Shown here piece by piece: positions 46,137 through 55,990 of a stretch of DNA of 64,000 nucleotides. The stretch lies in the NCBI GenBank assembly GCA_019930625.1, contig CP082844.1, positions 2,542,001 through 2,606,000 on the forward strand, in the 5' to 3' direction. The notes beneath the pieces were generated by a model. It did no database searches and was not told the origin of the DNA. It was given only the letters and a program-made list of their open reading frames with translations. Source of the DNA: Nocardia asteroides. GTDB lineage: Bacteria; Actinomycetota; Actinomycetes; Mycobacteriales; Mycobacteriaceae. Made by a program: the position numbers and the translations under genes. Numbering within the stretch: the first letter of the stretch is position 1; every line of letters begins with the position of its first letter.

Positions 46137-47249
46137 GTGAATCTCAAGCGCAGCAGCGCCCTCGTCGGTGTGCTGGCCGTCGGCGCGATGACGCTCGCCG
46201 CCTGTGGCAGCGACGACAACACCTCTTCCGACAGCGGCAATGTGGCCAAGGTCGACGTGGCGTGCGGCGGCAAGGAGGCCCTCAAGGCCAGTGGTTCCTC
46301 GGCGCAGAAGAACGCGATGGAGCGCTTCATCGCCGCCTACGAGAAGAACTGCGACGGCTCCACGCTCAACTACACCTCGAGTGGTTCGGGCGCGGGTGTG
46401 AGCGAGTTCATCGGCGGCCAGACCGATTTCGGTGGCTCCGACTCCCCGCTGAGCTCGAAGAAGGACGAGCCGAAGAAGGCCGCCGACCGTTGCGCCTCGC
46501 CCGCGTGGAACCTGCCCACCGTGTTCGGCCCGGTGGCGATCACCTACAACATCGACGGTGTGACCGATCTCGCGCTCGACGGCCCTACCGCCGCCAAGAT
46601 CTTCAACGGCGCCGTGACCACGTGGGACGCTCCTGAGATCAAGGCGCTGAACCCCAACGCCAAGCTGCCGTCCGAGCCGATCGCGGTGATCTTCCGCAGC
46701 GACGAGTCCGGCACCACCGACAACTTCCAGCTCTACCTGGACGCCGCCTCCGACGGCGCCTGGGGCAAGGGCGCGGGCAAGGCCTTCAACGGCGGCGTCG
46801 GCGCCGGTTCGAAGGGCAACGAGGGCACCTCGGCCGCCGTGAAGAGCACCAAGAACTCGATCACCTACAACGAGTGGTCCTTCGCGAAGGCGCAGAACCT
46901 GTCGATCGCGCGCATCGTCACCTCGGCGAGCAAGGACCCGGTGACCCTCAGCGTCGAGTCGGCGGGCAAGGCGATCGAGTCGGCGAAGATCTCCGGCCAG
47001 GGCAACGACCTGATCATCGACACCTCTTCGTTCTACAAGCCGACGGTGGCGGGCGCGTACCCCATTGTGATGCCGACCTACGAGATCGTGTGCTCGAAGT
47101 ACGCCGACGCCGCGACGGCCACGGCGGTGAAGGCCTTCCTCACCTCCGCGGTCACCAACGGCCAGCAGGGCTTGGACGAGGCCGGGTACATCCCGATCCC
47201 GGAGCAGTTCAAGACCAAGCTGACCACCGCCATCAACGCCATCTCCTGA
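46137..47249 (+). CDS. pstS: Phosphate ABC transporter substrate-binding lipoprotein
   Basis: PstS (370 residues) binds phosphate outside the membrane. The signal [20 protein letters not shown] ends in the lipobox LAAC (Cys23). Phosphate-ligand motifs are [36 protein letters not shown] and [14 protein letters not shown] 46137 follows CCGGAGGAATC. It is the first gene of pstSCAB under a PHO box. Confidence 0.95.
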   Translation: MNLKRSSALVGVLAVGAMTLAACGSDDNTSSDSGNVAKVDVACGGKEALKASGSSAQKNAMERFIAAYEKNCDGSTLNYTSSGSGAGVSEFIGGQTDFGGSDSPLSSKKDEPKKAADRCASPAWNLPTVFGPVAITYNIDGVTDLALDGPTAAKIFNGAVTTWDAPEIKALNPNAKLPSEPIAVIFRSDESGTTDNFQLYLDAASDGAWGKGAGKAFNGGVGAGSKGNEGTSAAVKSTKNSITYNEWSFAKAQNLSIARIVTSASKDPVTLSVESAGKAIESAKISGQGNDLIIDTSSFYKPTVAGAYPIVMPTYEIVCSKYADAATATAVKAFLTSAVTNGQQGLDEAGYIPIPEQFKTKLTTAINAIS

Positions 47250-47261
47250 TAGCAGCCCCCC

Positions 47262-48311
47262 ATGACCGTTCACGACGAGATCGCCGCCGCGGGTCAGTCG
47301 GATTCGACCGACCAGCGGACAGGCGGAGATACTGCGCTCATGCCGAGTAAGCCGAGCAACGAACCGGCCGCGAGGAGCCGTCGCCCGCACAGCCCGCGCG
47401 CGGAGATCATCTTCCGCTCGCTGGCCACGGCGGCGGGTGCGATCATCGTCGCGTCCATCGCGTTGATCGCGCTGTTCCTGCTCATCCGAGCGGTGCCGTC
47501 GGTGCTGGAGAACGACGCGAACTTCTTCACCAGCGCCGAGTTCAACACCTCCGATGCCAACAACCTACGGTTCGGCATCCGGGACCTGTTCATGGTCACG
47601 GTGTTGAGTTCGATCTTCGCTCTGGTGCTTGCCGTTCCCATCGGCATCGGCATCGCGCTGTTCCTGACGCACTACGCGCCGAAGACGCTGGCGCGGCCGT
47701 TCTCGGTGCTCGTCGATCTGCTCGCCGCGGTGCCCTCGATCGTGTTCGGTCTCTGGGGAATCCTGGTATTGGCTCCGCAGCTGGAGCCGGTCCAGACCTT
47801 CTTCAACGACAACCTGGGATGGTTGTTCCTCTTCTCGGACGGCAACATCCCGCTGGCCAGCGGCGGCACGATCTTCACCGCGGGCGTCGTGCTCGCGGTG
47901 ATGATCCTGCCGATCATCACGTCGGTCAGCCGCGAGGTGTTCAACCTCACCCCCCGTGCGCACATCGAGGCGGCGCAGGCGCTCGGTGCGACGAAATGGG
48001 AAGTCGTCCGCATGACGGTGCTGCCGTACGGCCGCAGCGGCATGATCGCCGGCGCCATGCTCGGCCTCGGGCGCGCTCTGGGTGAGACGATCGCCGTGCT
48101 GATCGTGCTGAAGACGGCCGCCCAGCCGGGGCAGTGGTCGGTGTTCGACGGCGGCTACACCTTCGCCTCCAAAATCGCCTCGGCGGCCGCGGAATTCAGT
48201 GACCCGCTGCCGACCGGCGCGTACATCGCGGCAGGCTTCGTGCTGTTCGCGCTGACCTTCGTCGTGAATGCGCTGGCTCGACTCGCCGCAGGCGGAAGGG
48301 TGAACGGGTGA
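47262..48311 (+). CDS. pstC: Phosphate ABC transporter permease PstC
   Basis: PstC (349 residues) has an about 55-residue cytoplasmic N-terminus and six membrane helices. The coupling loop is [28 protein letters not shown]. It forms the phosphate channel with PstA. ATG 47262 begins 12 bp after pstS. Confidence 0.95.
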   Translation: MTVHDEIAAAGQSDSTDQRTGGDTALMPSKPSNEPAARSRRPHSPRAEIIFRSLATAAGAIIVASIALIALFLLIRAVPSVLENDANFFTSAEFNTSDANNLRFGIRDLFMVTVLSSIFALVLAVPIGIGIALFLTHYAPKTLARPFSVLVDLLAAVPSIVFGLWGILVLAPQLEPVQTFFNDNLGWLFLFSDGNIPLASGGTIFTAGVVLAVMILPIITSVSREVFNLTPRAHIEAAQALGATKWEVVRMTVLPYGRSGMIAGAMLGLGRALGETIAVLIVLKTAAQPGQWSVFDGGYTFASKIASAAAEFSDPLPTGAYIAAGFVLFALTFVVNALARLAAGGRVNG

Positions 48312-49213
48312 TGACCACCTCGACTCTGGACCGGCCGATCAAGCCGCCCACCTTCCGGGACGTGAGCCTGGCGCGCCGGATTCGCAACAACCTCGCCACC
48401 GGTTTGGTCTGGACGGCGTTCGGTATCGCGCTCGTGCCGCTGGCATGGGTGCTGATCATGGTGGTCACCAAGGGGTTCAGCGCCGTGGTCCGGGCGAACT
48501 GGTGGCAGAACTCCCTGAAGGGCGTGCTGCCCAATCAGGTCGCGGGCGGCGTTTACCACGCCATCTACGGCACCGTCGTGCAGTCGTTGGTCGCGACCGT
48601 GATCGCGGTGCCGCTCGGCATCATGGCCGCGGTCTATCTGGTCGAGTACGGCCGCGGCGTGCTGGCCAAGACCACGACGTTCATGGTCGACATCCTGGCC
48701 GGTGTGCCGTCGATCGTCGCTGCCCTGTTCATCTTCGCGCTCTGGATCGCGACGCTCGGGTTCCCGCAGAGCTCGCTGGCGGTATCGCTGGCGTTGGTGC
48801 TGCTGATGTTGCCGGTGGTCGTCCGCAGCACGGAGGAAATGCTCAAACTCGTGCCGGACGAACTGCGCGAAGCGTCCTACGCACTCGGCATCCCGAAGTG
48901 GAAGACCATCGTGCGGATCGTGGTACCCACCGCACTGCCCGGCATGATCAGCGGCATCCTGCTGGCCATCGCCAGGGTGATGGGTGAGACCGCTCCGGTG
49001 CTGGTGCTGGTCGGCTACAGCAAGTCGATCAACACGAACATCTTCGACGGCAACATGGCATCGCTGCCGCTGTTGATCTACCAGGAGCTGGCCAACCCCG
49101 AAGCTGCCGGACGCGAGCGGGTCTGGGGCGCGGCTTTGACCCTCATTCTCATCATCGCCCTCCTGTACCTGGCGGCCGCGGTCCTCAACCGCCTGCTCAC
49201 CCGGAACCGATAG
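48311..49213 (+). CDS. pstA: Phosphate ABC transporter permease PstA
   Basis: PstA (300 residues) is the second channel subunit with six helices; the coupling loop is REASYALGIPKWKTIVRIVVPTALPGMISG. ATG 48311 overlaps the pstC stop by one base; GTG 48308 is in frame and equally close to the ribosome site. Confidence 0.95.
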   Translation: MTTSTLDRPIKPPTFRDVSLARRIRNNLATGLVWTAFGIALVPLAWVLIMVVTKGFSAVVRANWWQNSLKGVLPNQVAGGVYHAIYGTVVQSLVATVIAVPLGIMAAVYLVEYGRGVLAKTTTFMVDILAGVPSIVAALFIFALWIATLGFPQSSLAVSLALVLLMLPVVVRSTEEMLKLVPDELREASYALGIPKWKTIVRIVVPTALPGMISGILLAIARVMGETAPVLVLVGYSKSINTNIFDGNMASLPLLIYQELANPEAAGRERVWGAALTLILIIALLYLAAAVLNRLLTRNR

Positions 49214-49234
49214 AAGCGGAACGGATTACCGAAA

Positions 49235-50011
49235 ATGGCCAAGCGGATCGACGTCAAAGATCTGAACATCTACTACGGCAAGTTCCATGCCGTGTCCGAT
49301 GTCTCGCTGACCGTGCTGCCGCGCAGCGTGACCGCCTTCATCGGTCCCTCGGGTTGTGGCAAGTCCACCGTGCTGCGGTCGCTCAACCGCATGCACGAGG
49401 TAACTCCGAACGCTCACGTCGAGGGCGCGGTAATGCTGGATGGCGAGGACATCTACGGCACCCAGATCGACCCGGTGGGCGTGCGCCGCACGATCGGCAT
49501 GGTCTTCCAGCGACCGAACCCGTTCCCCACCATGTCCATCAAGGACAATGTGGTCGCGGGCCTGAAGCTGCAGGGTGTGCGCAGCAAGAAGGAACTCGAC
49601 GAGGTCGCCGAACGCTCGTTGCGCGGGGCCAACCTGTGGAACGAGGTGAAGGACCGCTTGGACAAGCCGGGCGGCGGCCTCTCCGGCGGTCAGCAGCAGC
49701 GTCTGTGCATCGCGCGTGCCATCGCCGTATCGCCCGACGTGCTGCTCATGGACGAGCCCTGCTCGGCGCTGGACCCGATCTCCACCCTGGCGATCGAGGA
49801 CCTGATCACCGAGCTGAAGAAGGAATTCACCATCGTCATCGTCACCCACAACATGCAGCAGGCCGCGCGCGTGAGTGACCAGACCGGTTTCTTCAACCTG
49901 GAGGCCCAGGGCAAGCCGGGCAAGCTGATCGAGATCGACGACACCGAGAAGATCTTCTCCAACCCGTCCCAGAAGGCCACGGAAGACTACATCTCCGGCC
50001 GCTTCGGCTGA
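49235..50011 (+). CDS. pstB: Phosphate ABC transporter ATPase PstB
   Basis: PstB (258 residues) energises phosphate import. Walker A is GPSGCGKST, the signature LSGGQQQR, Walker [14 protein letters not shown], and the H-loop [16 protein letters not shown] 49235 is 21 bp after pstA. A long hairpin after the stop ends the operon. Confidence 0.95.
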   Translation: MAKRIDVKDLNIYYGKFHAVSDVSLTVLPRSVTAFIGPSGCGKSTVLRSLNRMHEVTPNAHVEGAVMLDGEDIYGTQIDPVGVRRTIGMVFQRPNPFPTMSIKDNVVAGLKLQGVRSKKELDEVAERSLRGANLWNEVKDRLDKPGGGLSGGQQQRLCIARAIAVSPDVLLMDEPCSALDPISTLAIEDLITELKKEFTIVIVTHNMQQAARVSDQTGFFNLEAQGKPGKLIEIDDTEKIFSNPSQKATEDYISGRFG

Positions 50012-50058
50012 TCCCGATTGCCGAGCGGTTGTGCACCGAGGCTGCGACCGGCAAAGTG

Positions 50059-50091
50059 AAGGCCCTGGTCGCGGATCCCGCGTGGGGCCTT
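50059..50091 (+). terminator. Terminator of pstSCAB
   Basis: AAGGCCC (50059-50065) pairs with GGGCCTT (50085-50091), enclosing a second stem CGCGG-ATC-CCGCG. TTTG follows the outer stem. It lies 48 bp after the pstB stop. Confidence 0.7.
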
Positions 50092-50611
50092 TGCCTGCCG
50101 CCGCGTTCGGTCCACTGACGGAAAAACTGTCCCCTTCCGGATCGGCGGTTGCGAACGGCAACAAGCTCGCCGACCGCAAATTCGGCGACTGCAATCGGTT
50201 ACGCCGGACCCGGGCCGGACTTGCCGACCCGATCGACGCGGCCCAACTCGCACTGCGGGCACTCGCCCAACGCGTTTCCGATTGCCTGACCCACTCCGAC
50301 CACCTGAAGACGCACCTCGGCGAACTCCTCGAATGGCTGGCGCCAGGTGACAACGCAGGTATTCGCCCGTGGGCCGGATACCGCTGCCGCGCTGATAATT
50401 TCGATCGGCGACAAACCCGATGGCTGATCGCCGAAGCCGTGTTCGCGTGGGTGTGGCGTCGCACCTATCCCGGCCGAGGATTCCTTGCGAACGGGTGCGG
50501 AACGTGCGCTCTAGTCATTGTGACTTCGAGCATGATTCGGTAGCCTGTGGAACAGGGGGGTTCGAATTGCGCAACCTCTGTGAATTCTATTGAAGCGAAA
50601 GAGGTTTCGTG
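50092..50611. other. 520-bp region without a supported gene
   Basis: Open frames cross this region on both strands, but their products lack any recognisable domain, conserved start or ribosome site. GC content drops towards the right end, just before the small secreted protein gene, which may mark acquired or decaying DNA. Confidence 0.4.
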
Positions 50612-50809
50612 ATGGCAGTACGCTTGCTCTCCGGTGCGTTGGTCGGTGTGGCCACGATCTTGGCCGCGACGATGCCGCAAGCTGCGGCTGCGCCAACAGC
50701 GCCTTGCGATGCGTATACCGTTGGCAACATTCGCTATGAGGGCTCGACGAAGTGGATATGTTACTCATTCGGCGGGGGCAAGTACGGATGGGTCACCGTT
50801 TCCGGATAG
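50612..50809 (+). CDS. Small secreted protein of unknown function
   Basis: The 65-residue precursor has a clear signal peptide (MAVRLLSGALVGVATILAAT, then MPQAAAAPTA), with cleavage probably after an alanine in AAAA. The mature part of roughly 37 residues has two cysteines (APCDAY, WICYSF), enough for one disulfide, and a GGGKYGWVTVSG end. ATG 50612 has GAAAGAGG upstream. Codon GC is lower than in neighbouring genes. I do not recognise the family; many Nocardia genomes carry such short exported proteins. Confidence 0.6.
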   Translation: MAVRLLSGALVGVATILAATMPQAAAAPTAPCDAYTVGNIRYEGSTKWICYSFGGGKYGWVTVSG

Positions 50810-50967
50810 TGATACCGGCGCCTGGTGCAATCTATGCCGTCGACAACTGGCAAGCCGTCGGCGCATAACCTTGCAGTCCAACGATCGGCCCCGCCCGCTA
50901 CTAGCGGTCGGGGCCGATTTCGCCGTTGTCGGTGCCTACGGTCCGGTGGGCGTCGTGCTCGTCTACC

Positions 50968-51258
50968 TCACAACTGCGCGTCCATCGCGTCGAGGCCGGC
51001 GCGGAACTCTTGGTCGGACACTTCGTAGTTCGCGCGCCGCGTTTCCCGATGTTCGAAACTCGTTTACCGCGCATGGCCATCACCGCCATGCGTCGTCGAC
51101 ATTCGTACCCACGGTGGAACATACATCGCTCAGCGCCGAACCGGGCAGACCACTACCGAGAGCATCGGTGGTGGCACGCACGGTCAAGCGCCGATTTCGC
51201 CGCCGATCTCGTCCATCGACGCGGCCAACCCGCGCAGCTCCGCTGGATCGACGTTCAT
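50968..51258 (-). pseudogene. Decayed EspC/DUF2580-like ESX-associated gene
   Basis: ATG 51258, preceded by GGAAGGGGGG, opens NVDPAELRGLAASMDEIGGE but stops after 24 codons. In the -1 frame the sequence continues LTVRATTDALGSGLPGSALS and then DVCSTVGTNVDDAWR before another stop, and in a third frame it ends RANYEVSDQEFRAGLDAMDA plus QL and TGA at 50968. Put together these pieces give the head, middle and tail of a roughly 97-residue EspC/DUF2580 protein, a class linked to type VII secretion. At least two frame changes and internal stops are needed, so the gene is broken. No ESX genes lie nearby. Confidence 0.62.
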
Positions 51259-51376
51259 GACGCCCCCCTTCCGACCGGACACCCTCCGGCGTAACGCAAT
51301 ACCAGAGCACTCCCGCCCCGTGCGGCCGATCTAGCAACCGCCGCATGCGAAACGGCAAGCGCAGCAGGCTTTTCGC

Positions 51377-52039
51377 TTATTTCTCCGCGTCGGGGTCCGG
51401 CGGGAGCACGCCGGTGACCAAGAAGATGACACGGCGGCCGATTTCAACCGCGTGATCGGCGAAGCGCTCGTAGTAGCGACCGAGCAGCGTGACATCGACG
51501 GCAGCCGCCACGCCGTACTTCCAATCCCGGTCCATGAGCAGTGTGAAGAGGTGACGGTGCAGATCGTCCATCGCCTCGTCGTCCTCGTTCAACTGTGCCG
51601 CGCGCTCCGGGTCGCGGGTCTCCAGCACCTCGCGCGCGCCGGCTCCCATGTTCACCGCGATGCGGCCCATCTCGGCGAAGTAGCCGTTGACGGACTCCGG
51701 TAGCGCGTGGTTCGGATGACGCCTGCGCGCGACCTTGGCCACATGCAACGCGAGCGCGCCCATCCGGTTCACGTCGGCGACGATCTGGATCGTGCTCACC
51801 ACTTGCCGCAAATCACCGGCGACCGGCGCCTGCAGCGCGAGCAGAGCGAAGGCCTTCTCCTCGGCGTCCTGGATCAGCTCGGCGATCCGGTCGGCTTCGC
51901 CGATCACCTGCTCCGCCAGCGCGAGGTCCGCCTGGAGCAGAGCTTGGGTAGCCCGCTCCATGGCCGAGCCGGCCAACCCGGCCATCTCGCCCAGCAGGTG
52001 GGCGAGCTCGGCCATTTGCTCGTTGTAGATGACACGCAT
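51377..52039 (-). CDS. phoU: Phosphate signalling protein PhoU
   Basis: The 220-residue helical protein is PhoU (PhoY2-like), which links the Pst transporter to the SenX3-RegX3-type phosphate system and affects persistence. It has two PhoU repeats, with conserved metal-binding E/D motifs in [31 protein letters not shown] and [18 protein letters not shown] 52039 (MRVIYNEQ) is the conserved start; four extra in-frame codons precede it. It is convergent with pst genes but separated by 1.3 kb. Confidence 0.92.
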   Translation of the reverse strand: MRVIYNEQMAELAHLLGEMAGLAGSAMERATQALLQADLALAEQVIGEADRIAELIQDAEEKAFALLALQAPVAGDLRQVVSTIQIVADVNRMGALALHVAKVARRRHPNHALPESVNGYFAEMGRIAVNMGAGAREVLETRDPERAAQLNEDDEAMDDLHRHLFTLLMDRDWKYGVAAAVDVTLLGRYYERFADHAVEIGRRVIFLVTGVLPPDPDAEK

Positions 52040-52228
52040 AACAGCTGACACTAGTTCGCTGCGCTGACCAAGTCACGAACAGGGAGTGAATGACCGGTGT
52101 GCATCATTAGCGCGGAGGTTGCCGTTGATGCGTCAATGACCGCGATCAGCACCCGTCCGATTTCGAAACGATGACATCACGAACATTGTGGTCTGTGTCG
52201 CACCTTCGTCTTCGGTGCGCGCAGAGCC

Positions 52229-54538
52229 CTACTTGCAGATTTCGTCGGCCGCGTTGACGTGTTCCAAGTCCGACGGCAGCACGGCAGGCGTTGAATCCGT
52301 AGCGGTGCTCGTTGCGACGTTGGTTATCTCGTCACCGACCGGCGTCGGCGCCTTCACCGTGACGCCGGCCTTCGAGTCGCCTCCGATGACGACCTCGACG
52401 ATGCCGCCGAGATCGTCGGCTGCCTCGATGGTCGCGCCGGGGATCGAGGTCGCGACGGTCGCGGCCTCGGCCTCCAGGCCTGGGGCGTAGCGGACCTTCG
52501 TCGTCGGGGAGGTGCCGTTGGCGTAGTTGCCGGTGTTGTAGATCGTGAAGCCCTGGTTGCCCAGCTTGGCGGCCGCCGTGCGCGCCAGCCCTTCGACGCC
52601 GGAGCCGTTGGACACCAGCAGCGAGACGGTGGAGGGATCCGCCGCCCGGTATTTGGCGGTTCCTGGCGCGGCTGGGGCGGGAGCGGGTGCGTTCGCGTGC
52701 ACGGACGGCTTCTCTCCCGGCAGCGGCTGATCGTCGCGGATCGCCTTGAAGATCGCCTTGATGTCGGATTCACGGGGAATCTCGTTGCCGTAGGAGGTCG
52801 TGCCCGCGGTCGGAACGGTGATGAAGGTGACCGCGCCCGCGTCGATCTTCTGCAGTGAGCGTCCCAGCATCAGAAGGTCGCTCGGTTCTACCTTCTGGAC
52901 CCAGGTGTGCTGGCTGAACGCGCTGATGAAGCCGTTCAGCTTGCCCGGATTGAACAGCACCTTACTGGACAGGGTGCCGCGTAGCAGCGAAGCGAGGAAG
53001 CGTTGCTGCCGGTTGATGCGGTCGTAGTCGCTGCGCTCCTCGCCGTAGACATGCCTGGCGCGCACGTAGTTGAGCGCGGTTTGGCCGTCGATGCGCTGCT
53101 TGCCCGGCTGCTCGAGGATGGTGCCGAGCACGTCGTCCACGAGCGGCTTGGACGCGCAGACCTCGACGCCATCGATTTGGTTGACCATCGACTCGAAACC
53201 GGCGAAGTCGATGCCGATGAAGTGATTGATCGACGCGCCGGTGAGGCGCTGAATCGTGGAGACGAGGCACATCGGGCCGCCGAGATTGTAGACGGCGTTG
53301 AGCTTGTCGCCCATGGCAGACGGGAACTTCTCGTCGGTGTATTTGTTTTTCTCGTTGTCCCACCCATAGCACTGGGGCCTGGTCACGTCCAGGTCGCGCG
53401 GGAAGGAGACTACGACGACCCGATTCCGGGACTTCGGGATGTGGACCAGCATGGTGGTGTCGGCGCGGGCGCCCTCGGCATCGTCCAAAGTGCCCGCGCC
53501 GAGCTTGCCGTTGGCCCCTGCGCGGGTATCGGTGCCGACGAGCAGGTAATTCTCGTCGCCGAGTTGGGCGTTGGAATCGACGATGTCCTCTGAGTTCTCG
53601 TCCAGTGCCGACACCTGAGTGAAGCTGTCGGTAGTCGACTGCAAGTAGCTCCAGCCGCCGCCGGTGACCAGCAGCGCGAGCGCGGCGCTCAAGGCCAGTC
53701 CGGTTCGTCCCGTGGCGCGTAGCCGCTTGTTGCGGCGCTCCCGGGAGGCCTGCAGGCGGGTCTGGGCGGTGCCGACGGCCTTCGGCTTGGCGCTCTTGCC
53801 GTCCTTGGTCGGCCAGCCCACGCCCTTGCGTAGCGCGCGCGTCGGTTCGTCGATCGAGGGGATTACGTCGGTGACCTCTTCGGCCTGCTCCGGCTCCGGA
53901 CGCGCGACCGGCGCATCGGGCGCCGTGCGCTCGGCGGGGCGGCGGGTAGCCGCGCGGGCGGCCGGTGTGGCTCCCGTGATGTCCTGAACCACCGGCGAGC
54001 TACCCGTCTGGCGTGGAGGTGGTGTATCCGGCGCGCGCCGGGGACCGGCCGCGGCGCCGCGGCCATTGGCGGCGGCCGGGTCGGCCGGCCTGCGAGGAGC
54101 TTCCTGCCGCGCTTCGGCACGGTTGATTCGTGCCGAGGGGGTGCCGGCCTGCGGCGGTAGCGACTCAGGGCGCCGACCTCGGTTCACCGGGGAGCCGGGA
54201 ATCGGTGGCGTCGGCTCGGCGGGGCGGCCCCGGCCTTTGGCGGCGGCCGGGGCCGCCGGGCCGGATTCCGTGCGGCGACCTCGGCTCGGCGCGGCGGACG
54301 GATCCGATTGGGTGGGCTCGGCGCGGCGGCCTCGACGGCCACTGCGCTCGTTATCGACCCGCTGGACGAGATCCTGAACCGTCAGGGGGGCGGAATTCTG
54401 GTCCGGGGTGGCGTCGGTATGGCGCGAACGGCGAGACGTGCGTGCGGCGTCCCGGTCGGGAGAGTCCTCCGCGGGATACCGCTCCCACGGGGCGCGACCT
54501 CCGGGCCGTGGCGAACGCCCGTGCCGATCGTCACCCAC
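52229..54538 (-). CDS. LCP-family cell wall ligase with long disordered N-terminus
   Basis: The 769-residue protein has a roughly 275-residue basic, proline-rich cytoplasmic segment, one membrane helix (about 279-300), a LytR-CpsA-Psr domain, and a LytR_C domain (about 640-735, SLLVSNGSGVEGLARTAAAK). LCP arginines are visible in VVVVSFPRDLDV and LNYVRARHVYGEERSDYDRINRQQ. Such proteins attach arabinogalactan to peptidoglycan. The start is uncertain: GTG 54538 has GCGAGG upstream, but the frame is open to 54634. The N-terminal region repeats RGRR/E-P units. Confidence 0.88.
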   Translation of the reverse strand: MGDDRHGRSPRPGGRAPWERYPAEDSPDRDAARTSRRSRHTDATPDQNSAPLTVQDLVQRVDNERSGRRGRRAEPTQSDPSAAPSRGRRTESGPAAPAAAKGRGRPAEPTPPIPGSPVNRGRRPESLPPQAGTPSARINRAEARQEAPRRPADPAAANGRGAAAGPRRAPDTPPPRQTGSSPVVQDITGATPAARAATRRPAERTAPDAPVARPEPEQAEEVTDVIPSIDEPTRALRKGVGWPTKDGKSAKPKAVGTAQTRLQASRERRNKRLRATGRTGLALSAALALLVTGGGWSYLQSTTDSFTQVSALDENSEDIVDSNAQLGDENYLLVGTDTRAGANGKLGAGTLDDAEGARADTTMLVHIPKSRNRVVVVSFPRDLDVTRPQCYGWDNEKNKYTDEKFPSAMGDKLNAVYNLGGPMCLVSTIQRLTGASINHFIGIDFAGFESMVNQIDGVEVCASKPLVDDVLGTILEQPGKQRIDGQTALNYVRARHVYGEERSDYDRINRQQRFLASLLRGTLSSKVLFNPGKLNGFISAFSQHTWVQKVEPSDLLMLGRSLQKIDAGAVTFITVPTAGTTSYGNEIPRESDIKAIFKAIRDDQPLPGEKPSVHANAPAPAPAAPGTAKYRAADPSTVSLLVSNGSGVEGLARTAAAKLGNQGFTIYNTGNYANGTSPTTKVRYAPGLEAEAATVATSIPGATIEAADDLGGIVEVVIGGDSKAGVTVKAPTPVGDEITNVATSTATDSTPAVLPSDLEHVNAADEICK

Positions 54539-54699
54539 CAACGAACCTCGCTTTTCGTCTTGCTTTCCGCCTGGGTCGAACCGGACCGGCGGCACCGATC
54601 CCGTAATGATAACGATTCCGCCACAGGGGTCCACCCCACGGCGAAATCGAACAGCTCACAGCGGTGTTCGGAGCTGTTGGTCGCTATGAGGTTGCCCGA

Positions 54700-55848
54700 T
54701 CAGCCGCCGCTGTGCATCACATCGGCGGCCTGCGGCACCGCCGGATCGTCCGGGTCGTCGAGCCAACCATGCGGCAGCGCGACCTTGCCCGGCGAGCCCT
54801 GACGGCCGCGCGGGCCTTCCGCGTCCTTCGGGAAGGGCGCGGTGGGATCGAGCTGTCCGACAAGGTCTTCCAGCTGCGCGAGGCTGCCCACGGTGGCGAA
54901 CGCGCGCCGCAGGTCCGCGCCCACCGGGAATCCCATCAGGTACCAGGCCATGTGCTTGCGCAGATCGCGCATGGCCTTGTCCTCTCCGAGATGCTCCGAC
55001 AGCAAAGCGCCGTGCCGGTACAGCACCGCGCCGACCCGGCCCAGATCGGGCGCCGCGGGCAGCGGCTCGCCGCGCAGCGCCGCCTGCAACTCGGCGAACA
55101 GCCACGGCCTGCCCAAGCAGCCCCGACCGACCACCACGCCGTCGCAGCCCGTCTCGTCCATCATGCGAACCGCGTCGGCGGCGGAGAAGATGTCGCCGTT
55201 GCCCAGCACCGGAATGGAGGTGACGGCCTCTTTGAGGCGGGCGATCGCGGTCCATTCGGCCTGCCCGGAGTACCGTTGCGCCGCCGTGCGGGCGTGCAAC
55301 GCGACCGCACGCGCGCCTTCGGCTTCGGCGATGCGTCCCGCGTCCAGGTAGGTGAGGTGGTCGTCATCGATGCCGATGCGGAACTTCACGGTGACCGGAA
55401 CTCCCGCGGGTTCCGCGGCGGCCACCATGGCGCGCACGATGCGTCGGAACAGCGTCCGCTTGTACGGCAGGGCGGCGCCGCCGCCGAGGCGGGTGACCTT
55501 GGGCACGGGACAGCCGAGGTTGAGATCGATGTGGTCGGCCCAGCCTTCGCCGACGATGATCCGCACCGCTTCGCCGAGCGTCGCCGGGTCCACACCGTAG
55601 AGCTGCATCGAGCGCGGGTGCTCGTCGGCGTCGAAGGACATCATGTGCAGCGTCTTCTCGTTGCGCTCGACCACCGCCCGCGCGGTGATCATCTCGCACA
55701 CGTAGATCGAGGTCGGGCTGCCGAATTCGCGGCACAACTTGCGAAACGCCAGATTCGTGATGCCCGCCATCGGCGCGAGCACGACCGGCGGATCGACCGG
55801 ATACGGCCCGATCCGCAGCTGGGCCATCGCCTCGGTAGTCAACGTCAC
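54700..55848 (-). CDS. dusB: tRNA-dihydrouridine synthase
   Basis: This 382-residue flavoenzyme reduces uridines in tRNA D-loops. DusB-type motifs are VVLAPMAGITNLAFRKLC, HIDLNLGCPVPKV with the catalytic cysteine, VKFRIGIDD, ALHARTAAQRYSG and VVVGRGCLGRPWLF. GTG 55848 gives a head (VTLTTEAMAQLRIGPYPV) like relatives; ATG 55827 is an alternative but its GAGG is too close. It lies between LCP and desA1, as in M. tuberculosis. Confidence 0.92.
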   Translation of the reverse strand: MTLTTEAMAQLRIGPYPVDPPVVLAPMAGITNLAFRKLCREFGSPTSIYVCEMITARAVVERNEKTLHMMSFDADEHPRSMQLYGVDPATLGEAVRIIVGEGWADHIDLNLGCPVPKVTRLGGGAALPYKRTLFRRIVRAMVAAAEPAGVPVTVKFRIGIDDDHLTYLDAGRIAEAEGARAVALHARTAAQRYSGQAEWTAIARLKEAVTSIPVLGNGDIFSAADAVRMMDETGCDGVVVGRGCLGRPWLFAELQAALRGEPLPAAPDLGRVGAVLYRHGALLSEHLGEDKAMRDLRKHMAWYLMGFPVGADLRRAFATVGSLAQLEDLVGQLDPTAPFPKDAEGPRGRQGSPGKVALPHGWLDDPDDPAVPQAADVMHSGG

Positions 55849-55937
55849 GCCGACCAGTGTCTCATTTGCGCACGTAAGTGGGCCGGAGCGGGTCGTTCGC
55901 CCAGTGCGCATGTCGGCACACCGGCCCGCTCATACAG

Positions 55938-55970
55938 CGCCGCCGCCGGGAAGCCCGGACGGCGGCGGCG
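55938..55970. terminator. Terminator after desA1
   Basis: A CGCCGCCGCCGGG arm and a CCCGGACGGCGGCGGCG arm form a very GC-rich hairpin with a three-base AAG loop, one bulge included. It lies 20 bases downstream of the desA1 stop on the minus strand. Confidence 0.6.
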
Positions 55971-55990
55971 TCGTGCGTCGCTGCGCGCGG

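Noticed and set aside
50031..50543. 170-codon ORF after pstB
   Set aside because: Begins inside the pst terminator, with no conserved features and no supported start.
50968..51258. Programmed frameshift producing an EspC-like protein
   Set aside because: No slippery heptamer at the first stop, and a second frame change plus further stops would be needed; decay is simpler.
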